A stretch of 64,000 bases of DNA from Limnohabitans sp. 2KL-1 (GCF_003063435.1 NZ_NESL01000003.1:124001-188000); one strand, 5' to 3'. Counted from the stretch's first letter, positions 8,380 through 18,117 are shown. The notes: generated from the letters alone by a model not told the origin. Translations and numbers: made by a program.

Positions 8380-9614
8380 ATGCCCCAAGCCCGCCACCAT
8401 CACCGCACCGCTGGCAGCACTGGCTGCTCTGGACCCTGGCCGGCCTGGGCGTTCTGGGCCTGCTGTGGTGGTCTTTTGCACCTCGCCCCTTGGTCGTGAC
8501 GCTGGGCTCGGCCAGCATCGGACGCTTTGAGCAAGTGGTTGAAAAAGAGGGCCAATTGCGTTTGAAACATCGCTACATCGTCGCCGCTCCGGCTTCGGGG
8601 CAGCTGCAAAGACCCACCCTCAAGGCGGGTGACATCGTCACTCAAAACGAGACGGTCGCCTGGCTGGCCTCCGCAGCATCGCCCTTGATTGACCCGCGCA
8701 ACCGCGCCGTTCTGACGCAACGGGCAGGCCGCGACCATGCGGCACGCCAGGCCGCCCATGCCAGGCTGCAACAACTTCAAACGGCACTGGACCAAGCCAG
8801 TCTGCAAGCACAAAGAGCGCAGCAACTGGCACAGCAAAATTTCATCGCACCTTCGGCACTGGATCAGGCGAGGCTCGCACAACGCTCCGCAGAGCAAGCG
8901 CTGGCAGCAGGCCAAGCCGAGTTGCTCGCTGCCCAATTCAGTTGGGCCGAATCGCAGGCGGCCTTGGCCAGCTTTGCGCCAGTCAACGGCGCATCCTCAA
9001 ACAAGCTTTGGGCCATCTCCAGTCCCGTCCACGGCCAGGTCGTCAAAGTCCACCAAAGCAGTGCAGGCCCAGTGACAACCGGGCAAGCCTTGCTTGAAAT
9101 TGGCGACACCACATCGCTGGAAGCCATCCTCGACGTGCTGTCTTCCGACGCCCAACGCATCCAGCCCGGAGCCCCGGTCAAACTCTTTCTGGATGCGCGT
9201 GATACGCCACTGATGACCCAAGTCACACGCCTGGAGCCGACCGCCTTCACCAAGCTGTCTGTACTGGGGATCGAGGAACAACGTGTCAATGTGCTGGTGG
9301 AACTCTCACCTGCACAAGCCCAACAGGTGGCACAGCATCGCCTGGGCGATGGCTATCGGGTCGATGCGCGCATCACCGTATCTGTGGCCGATAAGGTCTT
9401 GTTGGTACCCAGTGCCGCCTTGGTGCGCGCTGCAAAGGATTGGCGAGTCTGGTCCGTGCGCAACGGTCGTGCCCAAGGACAAACGGTGCAGGTCAAAGAA
9501 CGCAATGCCGATGTGGCCTGGATTGAACCCGGCCCGATTCAACCGGACGACAGCGTCGTCCTCTACCCAGGCAAGCTGCGAGAGGGGCAAGCGGTTTCTG
9601 GTGCCAAAAACTGA
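8376..9614 (+). CDS. HlyD/RND-type periplasmic adaptor subunit
   Basis: The 412-residue protein has a single N-terminal anchor (LLWTLAGLGVLGLLWWSF, about residues 14–31). A lipoyl-like half-motif follows (VAAPASGQLQRPTLKAGDIV). A Gln/Ala-rich coiled coil (about 115–190, AALQ/QAQRAQQLAQQ) comes next, then the second lipoyl half (ISSPVHGQVVKVHQSSAGPV) and a beta-barrel region. This is the membrane-fusion adaptor that links an inner-membrane ABC permease to an outer-membrane channel. No outer-membrane factor gene is adjacent, so a TolC encoded elsewhere is likely. The start overlaps the permease stop by four bases. Confidence 0.9.
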   Translation: MNAPSPPPSPHRWQHWLLWTLAGLGVLGLLWWSFAPRPLVVTLGSASIGRFEQVVEKEGQLRLKHRYIVAAPASGQLQRPTLKAGDIVTQNETVAWLASAASPLIDPRNRAVLTQRAGRDHAARQAAHARLQQLQTALDQASLQAQRAQQLAQQNFIAPSALDQARLAQRSAEQALAAGQAELLAAQFSWAESQAALASFAPVNGASSNKLWAISSPVHGQVVKVHQSSAGPVTTGQALLEIGDTTSLEAILDVLSSDAQRIQPGAPVKLFLDARDTPLMTQVTRLEPTAFTKLSVLGIEEQRVNVLVELSPAQAQQVAQHRLGDGYRVDARITVSVADKVLLVPSAALVRAAKDWRVWSVRNGRAQGQTVQVKERNADVAWIEPGPIQPDDSVVLYPGKLREGQAVSGAKN

Positions 9615-9706
9615 CGGCAGAGACAAGGCCTGTCGAAACCGGACATTCAGGGCCACCGACAACGCCCCGACTCAGCAGTCAGCGATGCCGGCCGACCGGC
9701 GTGCGC

Positions 9707-10000
9707 TCAAGCCAGACGGCTGCGCAGCGAGGGAAAGGCTCGTGTTTTGCTTTTGCTGGACATTGCCGGCTGGGGAACAGGTGCCACCACGCTGAGCATG
9801 TCCGACACCAATGCGTCGGCACGGCCATGGGCACCATGGCGGCTGGTTTCAAAATCAAAACGGGTGGTTTTGGCCATCTGAGCCACAAAGTTCTGCGGGT
9901 AATCCCGAACATTGAACCCCCGCAGTGCCATCACTTTCATGAAGGCATTGGCCGCCTCTTCAACGGCACGGTGATATTCTTGACTTGCTTCTGGCGTCAT
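9707..10000 (-). CDS. small hypothetical protein, DUF-like
   Basis: A 97-residue polar protein begins with TPEASQEYHRAVEEAANAF, an amphipathic helix. A conserved-looking core follows (ALRGFNVRDYPQNFVAQMAKTT) and then a basic tail. I do not recognise a named family. There is no signal peptide or membrane segment. ATG 10000 is chosen because GAGG lies 5 nt upstream; an in-frame ATG at 10015 would add five residues. The gene lies downstream of the flavoprotein gene on the same strand (78 bp apart) and its 3' end faces the ABC operon. Confidence 0.55.
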   Translation of the reverse strand: MTPEASQEYHRAVEEAANAFMKVMALRGFNVRDYPQNFVAQMAKTTRFDFETSRHGAHGRADALVSDMLSVVAPVPQPAMSSKSKTRAFPSLRSRLA

Positions 10001-10077
10001 GTCGACCTCGTTCATAGGATGAAGTGTTTCACACGTCCATAACGCAGCGCAAGTCCCAAAGGAATACACCGGTTGTG

Positions 10078-11394
10078 TCAATTTGTGAATGAATTTGACA
10101 AAATTCCTCGTGCAGCCCACAAACCACTGGCCAAACAAGCCGTCAGCAAATAGCCGCCCGTCGGGGCCTCCCAGTCCAGCATCTCGCCCGCACAATAAAC
10201 ATGGGGGCGAGCTGACAACATCAAATCCGGCCCCATCGCCTGCAGCGCCACCCCCCCGGCAGTACTGATCGCCTCGGCGACGGGTCGGGGATTTTTCAGG
10301 GGCACTGACAAGGCTTTGATGCGCATGGCCAAAGTCTCGGGCTGGTTGAAGTCCTCGGCATGACAAAGTTCATGAAGTAAGCCCATCTTCACCCCGTCCA
10401 GGCCCAGCCGGCTTTTGATGTGGCTGCTCAGACTGCGGCTGCCCCGAGGCCATGCCAGCTCCTTTTTCACCTGTTCCAGCGTTTTATCGGGCAACAAATC
10501 CAACACCATGCGGGCCTGCCCCTGCGCCATCAAATCGTCCCGCAACAAAGCCGAGGCAGCGTACACCAGACTCCCCTCGATCCCGGTCCCGGTCACCACG
10601 AACTCTCCCTTGCGATCAAACCGCGGGGCCAGTGGCTGGCCATCACGCGCTGGCACCGACAAAGCCACCGACTTCAGCGGTTGGCCTGCGTATTTGTCAC
10701 GGAAATGAGCGGTCCAACCTTGCCCTTGCCTGCCAAGCACATCGAAACCACAGTTGGCGGGCTTCAAAGGCACCACATCCACCCCCTGCGCTTGCAACAA
10801 AGGCACCCATGTGCCGTCTGAGCCCAGGCGTGGCCAGCTGGCCCCACCCAGTGCCAGCAACGTGGCGCGCGCCTGCACCGTCACAAGTTGGGCATCATGT
10901 TGCCGCTCAAAAGTCAGCCATTCACCTTGCCAGCCCAGCCAACGGTGGCGCATGTGGAACTGAACCGGCACGCCCACCTCCGGATGGCGCAAGCGGTGCA
11001 ACCAAGCCCTGAGCAACGGCGCGGCCTTCATTTCAGTGGGGAAAATCCGCCCCGACGTTCCCACAAAAGTGTCGATGCCCAAAGTCTGGGCCCAATCGCG
11101 CACGCCCTGGGCATCCAGCTGCGACAGCCATGAACTCACCTCGGCTTGATGCGATCCAAAGCGGGTTTTGAAGACCTCGGATGGCTCGGAATGCGTCAGG
11201 TTCAGGCCACCTCGGCCTGCGAGCAAAAATTTGCGGCCAACCGAGGGCATGGCATCAAAAAGGTGCACCGCCACACCTGCGCGGGACAGCACATCGGCTG
11301 CCATCAGCCCGGCCGGCCCGCCCCCGACGATGGCCACCTCGGTTTGCACATCGGGGCGTTGGGAAGAGAGGGAACGGGGGTCTGAATGGGTCAT
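10078..11394 (-). CDS. HI0933/YhiN-like FAD-dependent flavoprotein (TIGR03862-type)
   Basis: The 438-residue protein carries the N-terminal dinucleotide-binding motif IVGGGPAGLMAADVLSRAG (about residues 22–40), followed by the family hallmark GRKFLLAGRGGLNLTHSE. The C-terminus has GEMLDWEAPTGGYLLTACLASG, the second FAD-contact region of HI0933-like proteins. A GGxxATGG-like variant (TAGGVALQAM) also appears. These flavoproteins are thought to be oxidoreductases; the physiological substrate is unknown, though BaiN of gut clostridia belongs to the same superfamily. It diverges from trxA, about 100 bp away. Confidence 0.85.
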   Translation of the reverse strand: MTHSDPRSLSSQRPDVQTEVAIVGGGPAGLMAADVLSRAGVAVHLFDAMPSVGRKFLLAGRGGLNLTHSEPSEVFKTRFGSHQAEVSSWLSQLDAQGVRDWAQTLGIDTFVGTSGRIFPTEMKAAPLLRAWLHRLRHPEVGVPVQFHMRHRWLGWQGEWLTFERQHDAQLVTVQARATLLALGGASWPRLGSDGTWVPLLQAQGVDVVPLKPANCGFDVLGRQGQGWTAHFRDKYAGQPLKSVALSVPARDGQPLAPRFDRKGEFVVTGTGIEGSLVYAASALLRDDLMAQGQARMVLDLLPDKTLEQVKKELAWPRGSRSLSSHIKSRLGLDGVKMGLLHELCHAEDFNQPETLAMRIKALSVPLKNPRPVAEAISTAGGVALQAMGPDLMLSARPHVYCAGEMLDWEAPTGGYLLTACLASGLWAARGILSNSFTN

Positions 11395-11498
11395 GGGCTT
11401 GGGGACAAAGATCGCGGTAGCACCGAACGAAGGCGTCCAGTTTCTGTCAAAATAGGTCCAACTTTAGCCGCATCTTCAATGTTCACAAGGAATAGGCC

Positions 11499-11831
11499 AT
11501 GGCCAGCGATTTGATCAAACACACTACCGACGCCACTTTCGAAGCCGACGTGCTCCAGTCGAGCCAGCCCGTGGTGGTGGACTTCTGGGCTGAATGGTGT
11601 GGCCCCTGCAAAATGATTGCCCCGATTCTGGACGAAGTGGCCAGCGCTTACGAAGGCAAGCTGCAGATCGCCAAAATGAATGTGGACGACAACCGCGACA
11701 TTCCCGCCAAGTTCGGCATTCGCGGCATTCCCACGCTGATGATTTTCAAAAGCGGGCAATTGGCAGCCACCAAAGTGGGCGCCATGAGCAAGTCGCAATT
11801 GACGGCATTCATCGACCAGCAACTGGCTTGA
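11499..11831 (+). CDS. trxA: thioredoxin 1
   Basis: A 110-residue cytoplasmic thioredoxin with the active site WCGPCK (about residues 34–39), preceded by VVVDFWAE. The cis-proline motif [10 protein letters not shown] comes near residue 77. It is a general disulfide reductase for ribonucleotide reductase, PAPS reductase and peroxidases. It could also serve the arsenate reductase 42 kb away, although that enzyme type may use glutaredoxin. trxA followed by rho is a conserved order in betaproteobacteria. An intrinsic terminator follows. Confidence 0.97.
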   Translation: MASDLIKHTTDATFEADVLQSSQPVVVDFWAEWCGPCKMIAPILDEVASAYEGKLQIAKMNVDDNRDIPAKFGIRGIPTLMIFKSGQLAATKVGAMSKSQLTAFIDQQLA

Positions 11832-11872
11832 TACCCGCCGGGGTCTGACCCGACAGGGACAACCGCCGCCAA

Positions 11873-11897
11873 CCGGGCCCACATGGCCCGGTTTTTT
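11873..11897 (+). terminator. rho-independent terminator of trxA
   Basis: CCGGGCC (11873–11879) pairs with GGCCCGG (11885–11891) around a five-base loop and is followed by TTTTTT (11892–11897). Confidence 0.88.
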
Positions 11898-12074
11898 GTT
11901 TTATGGCCCCATCGAAAACCTGTCATAATTTCTAGCAGGCAGCCCGATCCAGGGACAACGCCCAAATTTCCGGAAGCAGCGCCCCAAACCCAGGCGGCCT
12001 CCAATTCAGAACATTTCCACCCGGTTATCCGAAAAACGGTCCCCAGCGGTCCGCTTCGACACAGGCCAATTCCC
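11898..12074 (+). promoter_or_regulatory. rho leader region
   Basis: The space between the trxA terminator and the rho ATG is long for a dense genome. CATAAT at 11924–11929 could be a −10 element, leaving a leader of about 140 nt. Rho is autoregulated through its leader in E. coli, so a similar role is possible here. I see no strong hairpin. Confidence 0.3.
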
Positions 12075-13337
12075 ATGCATTTGAACGAACTCAAGGCACT
12101 TCATGTGTCCGAACTCCTGAAGCAAGCCGACACGCTCGAAATCGAGAACACCGGCCGCATGCGCAAACAGGAGCTGATGTTTGCCATCATCAAAAAGCGC
12201 GCCAAAGCGGGCGAACAGGTCTTTGCCGACGGCGTGCTGGAAATCCTGCCCGACGGTTTCGGCTTTTTGCGCAGCCCCGATTCGAGCTACACGGCCAGCA
12301 CCGACGACATCTACATCAGCCCCAGCCAAGTGCGGCGCTTTAACCTCCACACCGGCGACATGATCGAAGGCGAAGTGCGCATCCCCAAAGACGGCGAGCG
12401 CTACTTTGCCCTGACCAAGCTGGACAAGGTCAACGACGACCTGCCCGAGAACAACAAGCACAAGGTGATGTTCGAGAACTTGACGCCCCTGTTCCCCAAA
12501 GAGCAGATGCGTCTGGAGCGCGACATCAAGGGCGAAGAAAACATCACCGCCCGGGTCATTGACATCATCGCGCCGCTCGGCCGTGGCCAACGCGCTCTGA
12601 TCGTGGCGCAGCCCAAATCGGGCAAGACGGTGATGATGCAGCAGATTGCCCACGCCATCACCGCCAACTACCCCGATGTGCACCTGATGGTGCTGCTGGT
12701 CGATGAGCGCCCTGAAGAAGTGACCGAAATGCAGCGCAGCGTGCGCGGCGAAGTGATCTCCTCCACATTCGACGAACCCGCTTCGCGCCACGTGCACGTG
12801 GCCGAAATGGTGATCGAGCGTGCCAAGCGCCTGGTGGAGCTGAAAAAAGACGTGGTGATCCTGCTGGACTCGATCACCCGACTGGCCCGCGCTTACAACA
12901 ACGTGGTGCCCTCCTCGGGCAAAGTGCTCTCAGGCGGTGTGGATGCCAACGCCCTGCAACGCCCCAAGCGTTTCTTTGGCGCAGCACGCAATGTGGAAGA
13001 AGGCGGCAGCCTCACCATCATCGCCACCGCGCTGGTCGACACCGGCAGCCGCATGGACGAGGTGATCTTTGAAGAATTCAAGGGCACGGGCAACTGCGAA
13101 ATCCACCTGGAGCGCCGCCTGTACGAAAAGCGCGTGTTCCCGGCCATCAACCTCAACCGCAGTGGCACCCGCCGCGAAGAGTTGTTGCTTCAGCCCGAAG
13201 TGCTGCAAAAAACCCGCATCCTGCGCCAATTCATGTACAACATGGACGAGATCGAAGCGATGGAAATGGTCTTGAAGAGCATGAAAGCCACCAAGAACAA
13301 CTCCGAGTTCTTCGACATGATGCGACGCGGCGGCTGA
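12075..13337 (+). CDS. rho: transcription termination factor Rho
   Basis: Rho is the hexameric RNA-dependent ATPase that ends transcription of untranslated RNA. The 420-residue chain starts [18 protein letters not shown], the typical N-terminal helical domain. It then has the cold-shock-like RNA-binding site [13 protein letters not shown] (about residues 60–72). The ATPase core has Walker A PKSGKT (about 180), the arginine-rich [10 protein letters not shown] and Walker [17 protein letters not shown]. The C-terminal [15 protein letters not shown] region is intact. A longer open frame begins at 11883, but its extra 64 residues have no Rho similarity. ATG 12075 matches homologues. Confidence 0.97.
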   Translation: MHLNELKALHVSELLKQADTLEIENTGRMRKQELMFAIIKKRAKAGEQVFADGVLEILPDGFGFLRSPDSSYTASTDDIYISPSQVRRFNLHTGDMIEGEVRIPKDGERYFALTKLDKVNDDLPENNKHKVMFENLTPLFPKEQMRLERDIKGEENITARVIDIIAPLGRGQRALIVAQPKSGKTVMMQQIAHAITANYPDVHLMVLLVDERPEEVTEMQRSVRGEVISSTFDEPASRHVHVAEMVIERAKRLVELKKDVVILLDSITRLARAYNNVVPSSGKVLSGGVDANALQRPKRFFGAARNVEEGGSLTIIATALVDTGSRMDEVIFEEFKGTGNCEIHLERRLYEKRVFPAINLNRSGTRREELLLQPEVLQKTRILRQFMYNMDEIEAMEMVLKSMKATKNNSEFFDMMRRGG

Positions 13338-13342
13338 TACCC

Positions 13343-13348
13343 TATAAT
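13343..13348 (+). promoter_or_regulatory. −10 element of the L31 gene
   Basis: A perfect TATAAT lies 6 bp after the rho stop codon. No clear −35 sits 17 bp upstream. The implied leader to the ATG at 13423 is about 68 nt. Confidence 0.5.
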
Positions 13349-13422
13349 CGACAGGTTTTGCGGAAAGTGCACTCAGATAGGCTGAAGTGTGGCTACCGTA
13401 GCGAAAATAAAAGGATTTCCCC

Positions 13423-13686
13423 ATGAAAGACGGCATTCACCCCAACTACCGTGAAGTTTGCTTCCAAGACATGTCCAATGGTTTCAAGTTCGTGACCCGT
13501 TCATGCGCTAACACCAAAGAGATGATCAAAATGGAAGACGGCCGCGAGCTGCCTTGGTACAAGCTGGACACGACCAGCGAGTCGCACCCCTTCTACACTG
13601 GCACGCAAAAGTCGGTGGACAACATGGGCGGCCGCGTGGAGAAATTCCGCAACCGTTTCGGCAAGACCACCACCATCGCCAAGTAA
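13423..13686 (+). CDS. rpmE2: 50S ribosomal protein L31, type B
   Basis: An 87-residue L31 begins with [16 protein letters not shown] and ends with a [12 protein letters not shown] tail. The zinc-binding CxxC pairs of type-A L31 are absent; only isolated cysteines remain. The length is that of the type-B (C−) paralogue, which in other bacteria replaces the zinc form during zinc limitation. No Zur box is obvious upstream. In many betaproteobacteria this is the only L31, so it may be constitutive. It has its own promoter and terminator. Confidence 0.93.
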   Translation: MKDGIHPNYREVCFQDMSNGFKFVTRSCANTKEMIKMEDGRELPWYKLDTTSESHPFYTGTQKSVDNMGGRVEKFRNRFGKTTTIAK

Positions 13687-13706
13687 TTCGCGCATTGGTA
13701 CTCCCC

Positions 13707-13740
13707 AAAGGGCAGCCCGGGCAACCGGCCTGCCCTTTTT
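13707..13740 (+). terminator. rho-independent terminator of the L31 gene
   Basis: AAAGGGCAG (13707–13715) pairs with CTGCCCTTT (13730–13738), with a GC-rich loop and a five-T tail (13736–13740). Confidence 0.88.
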
Positions 13741-13851
13741 GCATGGTCCAGCGCCCACCACGTTGTGGCGCACCAACGGACCCCGCAGGGCTTTTCTAAA
13801 ATACAAAGTCCAACGCCCAGCCTCTGCCCAAGACCTGATTGCCATTGCCCC

Positions 13852-15597
13852 GTGAACTTGCCCACACCCGCCATCGTTGCCCAAAGTGCCGTGCGCAGAC
13901 TGCCTCGCCTGGCCTTGTTGTTGCTGTGCGTCGCCTATGTCTTGCCGGGTTTTTGGGGGCGCTCGCCGTGGAAGTCACAAGACCTGGAGGCATTGGGCTA
14001 CATGCTGCAACTGGCCCAACCCGCATTGGGTGAGGCATCCCGCTGGCTCAGACCCACTTTGCTCGGTCAGCAAGACCCACAGCTGGCCTTGTTGCCCTAT
14101 TGGCTGGGGGCCGGTTTCCTGCAATGGGCACCAGCGGGCTGGGAAGATGTGTTCGCCCGCATGCCTTTCATGGGCATGCTGGGCCTGACCTTGGCCGCCA
14201 CCTGGTATGCCGTCTACGCGCTGGCGCGTCACCCCGCAGCTCAGCCCGTAGCCTTTGCCTTTGGCGGCGAAGCCAAACCGGGCGATTACGCCAGAGCCCT
14301 GGCCGACGGTGGACTGCTGGCTTTATTGGCCTGCCTGGGCCTGGCCCGACTGGCGCACGAAGCCACCCCCGCCTTGAGCCAATTGTGCTTTGCTTCGTTG
14401 ATTTTTGCGGGCCTGGCCACCCTGCCACGCTGGCGCGTCTACTGCGGCTTGGCCCTGGGCATGGGCATGCTGGGCCTGACGCTGTCAGGTGCTCCCAGCG
14501 TAGCACTCTGGCTGGGCGTGGGGGGCTCGCTGATTCGCGCAGTGGCCAACCATGACCCTGCACTGGGCCGCATGCGCATGCTGGACCTGGGCCTGTTGGC
14601 TTTGCTGTGCTTGCTGTGCATCACCACCGCAGGCGCGCTCGATTTGTGGCGTTGGCGCGTGGTGCCGCACACCATGGTCGATGTGCACATCCTGGCCAAA
14701 CTGATGCTGTGGTTCACCTGGCCCGCCTGGCCTTTGGCGCTGTGGTCCCTGTGGCGCTGGCGCGCACAGCTGTCGCAGGCCTGGCGTTACCCGCACCTGG
14801 CCTTGCCCTTGTGGTTTGTCGCCGTCACGGCAGGGGCCACCTGGCTCACAGGTCTGTCCGACCGCGCGCTGCTGTTGGCCTTGCCTGGTGTTGCGGCCCT
14901 GGCAGCTTTTGCCCTGCCCACCTTGAAGCGCAGCCTGGGCGCCTTGATCGACTGGTTCACGCTGCTCTTTTTCAGTTTTTGCGCGCTCACGATCTGGGTG
15001 ATCTGGGTGGCGATGCAAACCGGCTTTCCCGCCAAGCCTGCAGCCAACGTCGCCAAGCTCGCACCGGGTTTTGTGCCCGAATTTTCAGCCATGGCCTTCG
15101 CCCTGGCGCTGCTGGCCACGCTGGCCTGGGCCTGGCTGGTGAAATGGCGCATCGGCCACCACCGGGCCGCCATCTGGAAAAGCATGGTTTTGCCCGCAGC
15201 AGGTGCTGCGCTGTGCTGGTTGCTGCTGATGAGCCTGTGGCTGCCATTGCTCGACTTTGCGCGCAGCTATGGACCACTGGTGCAAAAAATCCAGGGCATC
15301 ACCGGCAGCGCGACGTGCCTGCAATACGCCGGCTTGAGCCAGGCTCAGGGCACCGCCTTCCTGTTTCACGGCAAGGTGCGATTGCAACCACTCCAACGTC
15401 CCGACAGCGATTGCCCGTGGCTGATCATGGACGAAAAGAACCTGCCCTTGCTGTCCGACAAGATCAACAAACTGGGCTGGGACCCCGTGGTCACCGTACA
15501 GCGCCCCGCCGACCGCAACGAACGCATCCTGGTTTTCCGTTCCGCCAAAGAACAAAGCCCGGACGCGCTTGGCCTACCGGCCCTGACATCGGACTGA
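13852..15597 (+). CDS. GT39/PMT-like polytopic membrane protein
   Basis: The 581-residue protein has about 11–12 membrane helices (residues about 17–480) and a soluble C-terminal domain of about 100 residues. The N-terminal loop PGFWGRSPWKSQDLEA has the acidic/Asp arrangement after helix 1 seen in dolichyl-phosphate-mannose-type and ArnT-like glycosyltransferases. The family therefore likely transfers a lipid-linked sugar in the periplasm, but the donor and acceptor are unknown. The start is the GTG at 13852, giving NLPTPAIVAQSAVRR before helix 1; the upstream open frame is unrelated. It is 3 bp from the MATE gene, so the two form an operon. Confidence 0.6.
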   Translation: MNLPTPAIVAQSAVRRLPRLALLLLCVAYVLPGFWGRSPWKSQDLEALGYMLQLAQPALGEASRWLRPTLLGQQDPQLALLPYWLGAGFLQWAPAGWEDVFARMPFMGMLGLTLAATWYAVYALARHPAAQPVAFAFGGEAKPGDYARALADGGLLALLACLGLARLAHEATPALSQLCFASLIFAGLATLPRWRVYCGLALGMGMLGLTLSGAPSVALWLGVGGSLIRAVANHDPALGRMRMLDLGLLALLCLLCITTAGALDLWRWRVVPHTMVDVHILAKLMLWFTWPAWPLALWSLWRWRAQLSQAWRYPHLALPLWFVAVTAGATWLTGLSDRALLLALPGVAALAAFALPTLKRSLGALIDWFTLLFFSFCALTIWVIWVAMQTGFPAKPAANVAKLAPGFVPEFSAMAFALALLATLAWAWLVKWRIGHHRAAIWKSMVLPAAGAALCWLLLMSLWLPLLDFARSYGPLVQKIQGITGSATCLQYAGLSQAQGTAFLFHGKVRLQPLQRPDSDCPWLIMDEKNLPLLSDKINKLGWDPVVTVQRPADRNERILVFRSAKEQSPDALGLPALTSD

Positions 15598-15600
15598 GCC

Positions 15601-16959
15601 ATGTCCGAACTGCGCACCATCGCCCGCCATGCAGGCACCGTGCTGATCGGACAACTGGCCGTGATGGCCTTCGGCATCGCCGACACGGTGATCGCGGGTC
15701 GTTACAGCCCGCAGGCGCTGGCGGTGCTGTCGTTGGCCTCTTCCATCTACATCAGCATCTATGTCGCCCTCAACGGCATGCTGCAGTCGCTCTTGCCCGT
15801 GTGGGCCGAACTGCGCGGTGCAGACCGGCATGCCGAAATCGGCCGCTCGGTGCGGCAAGCCCTCTACATCTGCGCTGGCGCGGCCATGATCGGCTGCTGC
15901 GCGCTGTGGTTCCCCGACCCGTGGCTGTCATGGACCGAGGTGCCCCCCGTGCTGTGGCCCGAAGTGCGCGCCTACCTGCGGGTGCTGACCCTGGCCCTGA
16001 TCCCCTCGCTGCTGTTTCGCATGTACAGCACGTTCAATCAGAGCCTGGGCTACCCGCGGCTGGTCACCTGGCTGCAGGCCGGCTCTTTGCTGGTCAAGGT
16101 GCCGCTGTCATACGCACTGACCTTCGGTGTGGCGGGGTTTGAAGGGCTGGGCGTGGTCGGCTGTGCCTGGGCCACGCTGGGCGTGAACTTGTTCATGATG
16201 GCCACCGGCCTGTATTTGCTGCGCACGCAAGACATTTACACCCCCTTCCAACTGTGGCGGCGCATGGAACGCCCCCAATGGCCGGTGCTGCGGCGCTTTT
16301 TGCAACTGGGCGTGCCCGCAGGGCTGTCCATCATGGTCGAGGTGACCTCGTTCACCCTCATGGCCTTGTTCATCGCGCGGCTGGGCGCTGTGGCCTCGGC
16401 CAGCCACCAGATCGCGGCCAGCCTGGCCGCCGTGCTTTACATGATGCCGCTGGCTCTGGGCATTGCCAGCAGCGCCCGCACCGGCTACTGGCTGGGTGCA
16501 GGCCAGCCACAACGCGCACGCCGCGCTGCCGGTCTGGGGGTGGCTCTGGCCGTGGGGGCAGCGATCACCGGGGCATCGCTGCTGGTGCTGGGGCGACACG
16601 CCATTGCCAGCGCCTTCACCACCGACGCCGCCGTGGCCGAAGCCGCCGCTGTCTGGCTGGCCTGGGTGGCGCTGTACCACCTGGCCGATGCGGTGCAGGC
16701 GGTGTGCGCTTTTTTGCTGCGCTGCTACCGCATCACCGTGGCCCCGCTCTTGATCTACACCGCCTTGCTCTGGGGGTTGGGTCTGTATGGCGGCTACCGA
16801 CTGGCCTACACGGGCCTGCCCGCGCTGGGCTGGCCAGCACAGCCGGGCGTGGGCACCTTCTGGATCACCAGCACGGTGGCGCTGGCTTGGGTCTCGGTAC
16901 TGTTTGGCTGGCTGGCCTGGCGCGCATCAGCGGCCAGCTTGCGGCATCAACCCAGATAA
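15601..16959 (+). CDS. MATE-family efflux transporter
   Basis: A 452-residue protein with twelve hydrophobic helices in two homologous halves. It starts with the MATE-typical LIGQLAVMAFGIADTVIAGRYSP (helix 1 and loop). The second half begins near GVPAGLSIMVEVTSFTLMALFIARLG, the matching repeat. MATE (NorM-like) proteins export cationic compounds using Na+ or H+. The gene follows the GT39-like gene by 3 bp. Its last 13 bp overlap the 3' end of corA on the other strand. Confidence 0.88.
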   Translation: MSELRTIARHAGTVLIGQLAVMAFGIADTVIAGRYSPQALAVLSLASSIYISIYVALNGMLQSLLPVWAELRGADRHAEIGRSVRQALYICAGAAMIGCCALWFPDPWLSWTEVPPVLWPEVRAYLRVLTLALIPSLLFRMYSTFNQSLGYPRLVTWLQAGSLLVKVPLSYALTFGVAGFEGLGVVGCAWATLGVNLFMMATGLYLLRTQDIYTPFQLWRRMERPQWPVLRRFLQLGVPAGLSIMVEVTSFTLMALFIARLGAVASASHQIAASLAAVLYMMPLALGIASSARTGYWLGAGQPQRARRAAGLGVALAVGAAITGASLLVLGRHAIASAFTTDAAVAEAAAVWLAWVALYHLADAVQAVCAFLLRCYRITVAPLLIYTALLWGLGLYGGYRLAYTGLPALGWPAQPGVGTFWITSTVALAWVSVLFGWLAWRASAASLRHQPR

Positions 16960-18041
16960 CGCTTGCGCCAAAACAGCAAAGCCAGCCCCACGGCAACGAG
17001 TGCCATGAACAACTCGGTCAGCCACACACCCGCCTCGGCATGCAAGGCCGGGAAGTTTTCAAAGTTCATGCCGAAAAATCCGGTGATCAGGTTCAAAGGC
17101 AAAAAAATCGCCGTCAACACCGTGAGCGTGCGCATGACCTCGTTGGTGCGGTTGCCCTGCGCGTTGAAGTGCATCTGCACCGCCGTCTCGGCACTTTGCT
17201 CCAACCGTCCCACATGGTGGACCACCCGCTCGATGTGTTCCAGCACATCGCGGCTGCGCACCCGCAGCATCTCCAGACTTTCGGGCTGGAATGTGTCGTC
17301 GGCCTGCCATGAGCCGAGTGCGTCAATCCAGTCCTGCATGGCCGCACGCTGGTCCTCGCACACCTCGTCCAGATAATGCAGCGTCAAACGGGCGTTGAGC
17401 AAGGCACTCCAGTTGTCAAAACGCGCATGGGGGTCCAGCAACTCACTTTGCCAATGGTCCAGTTGGCGCGTCAGTTCCCGGCGCAAATCCAGATAGCCAT
17501 CCACCACACTGCTGATCATGCGCAGCATCAGATCGGCCGGGTTCGCGGGCAAACGGTGCGCCGCCTGTGCCGGTGACAGGTTGGACGAATTGAGCAAGCG
17601 GACGGCAAACACACTGCGCACCGCACAGTCGGTCGGGTGCACCGAAATGACCACCCGATCGAACACCAGAAAAGCCACCGGACTGGTGTCGATCTTGCGC
17701 AAAATCCCCGGCCCACCCTTGTGACTCTCCTGATGCAGGATTTCCCCGGGCTTGGAAAGATCCGTTTCCGTGCGCCCCCGGGCCAGCCGCCGGAACACCA
17801 TCAGGTCGTAATCCGAGGTGTAGTCGTAATGCGATGGCAACTGGTTGTTCAGCACATCCTGCAAATGCAAGTCATAAATTTGCGCGTCGCACAAGCCTTG
17901 CAGCATGCTTTGCACCTGGCCTTGCAGCAACTCAAACTCGCGACGGGCAAACGCCATCCAGACAAAGCCTTGCGGGGGCAAGGCCTGGGGCAACTGGTCC
18001 GTTTCGTGAACCTGGTGAGACTGGATCGAAAAAATACGCAT
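16947..18041 (-). CDS. corA: CorA-family divalent cation transporter (CorA/ZntB-like)
   Basis: This 364-residue protein has the soluble funnel domain and two C-terminal helices (about residues 300–360). The first helix ends with the obligatory GMN selectivity motif (FFGMNFENFP), and the last residues are basic (WRKRYLG). The family conducts Mg2+, Co2+ or Zn2+ through a pentameric channel. The ATG at 18041 is supported by AAGAGG 7 nt upstream. It diverges from ppk2, and a nearly symmetrical PhoB-box-like array lies between them. Mg2+ is the counter-ion of polyphosphate, so co-expression would be sensible; this is inference. Confidence 0.85.
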   Translation of the reverse strand: MRIFSIQSHQVHETDQLPQALPPQGFVWMAFARREFELLQGQVQSMLQGLCDAQIYDLHLQDVLNNQLPSHYDYTSDYDLMVFRRLARGRTETDLSKPGEILHQESHKGGPGILRKIDTSPVAFLVFDRVVISVHPTDCAVRSVFAVRLLNSSNLSPAQAAHRLPANPADLMLRMISSVVDGYLDLRRELTRQLDHWQSELLDPHARFDNWSALLNARLTLHYLDEVCEDQRAAMQDWIDALGSWQADDTFQPESLEMLRVRSRDVLEHIERVVHHVGRLEQSAETAVQMHFNAQGNRTNEVMRTLTVLTAIFLPLNLITGFFGMNFENFPALHAEAGVWLTELFMALVAVGLALLFWRKRYLG

Positions 18042-18073
18042 GGGTCAACCTCTTGATGCCCCATTTTTCAGGC

Positions 18074-18091
18074 GCGTCATGAAAGTGTCAT
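18074..18091 (+). promoter_or_regulatory. candidate Pho box 1 for ppk2
   Basis: GCGTCAT–GAAA–GTGTCAT: two heptamers in 11-bp register, each matching at least five of seven positions of CTGTCAT/C. It lies 90 bp upstream of the ppk2 ATG. Confidence 0.6.
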
Positions 18092-18096
18092 GACAA
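18079..18096 (-). promoter_or_regulatory. candidate Pho box for corA
   Basis: On the minus strand TTGTCAT–GACA–CTTTCAT is followed after 10 nt by AAAAAT as a −10-like element. It overlaps the plus-strand box for ppk2 because the centre GTCATGAC is palindromic. Confidence 0.45.
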
Positions 18097-18117
18097 AAGC
18101 ATGCCCCGGCCCCCCCT

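Noticed and set aside
14607-16142. Open frame of 511 codons spanning the GT39-like and MATE genes
   Set aside because: Same strand but wrong frame; it crosses two clear membrane-protein genes and is Arg/Ala/His-rich.
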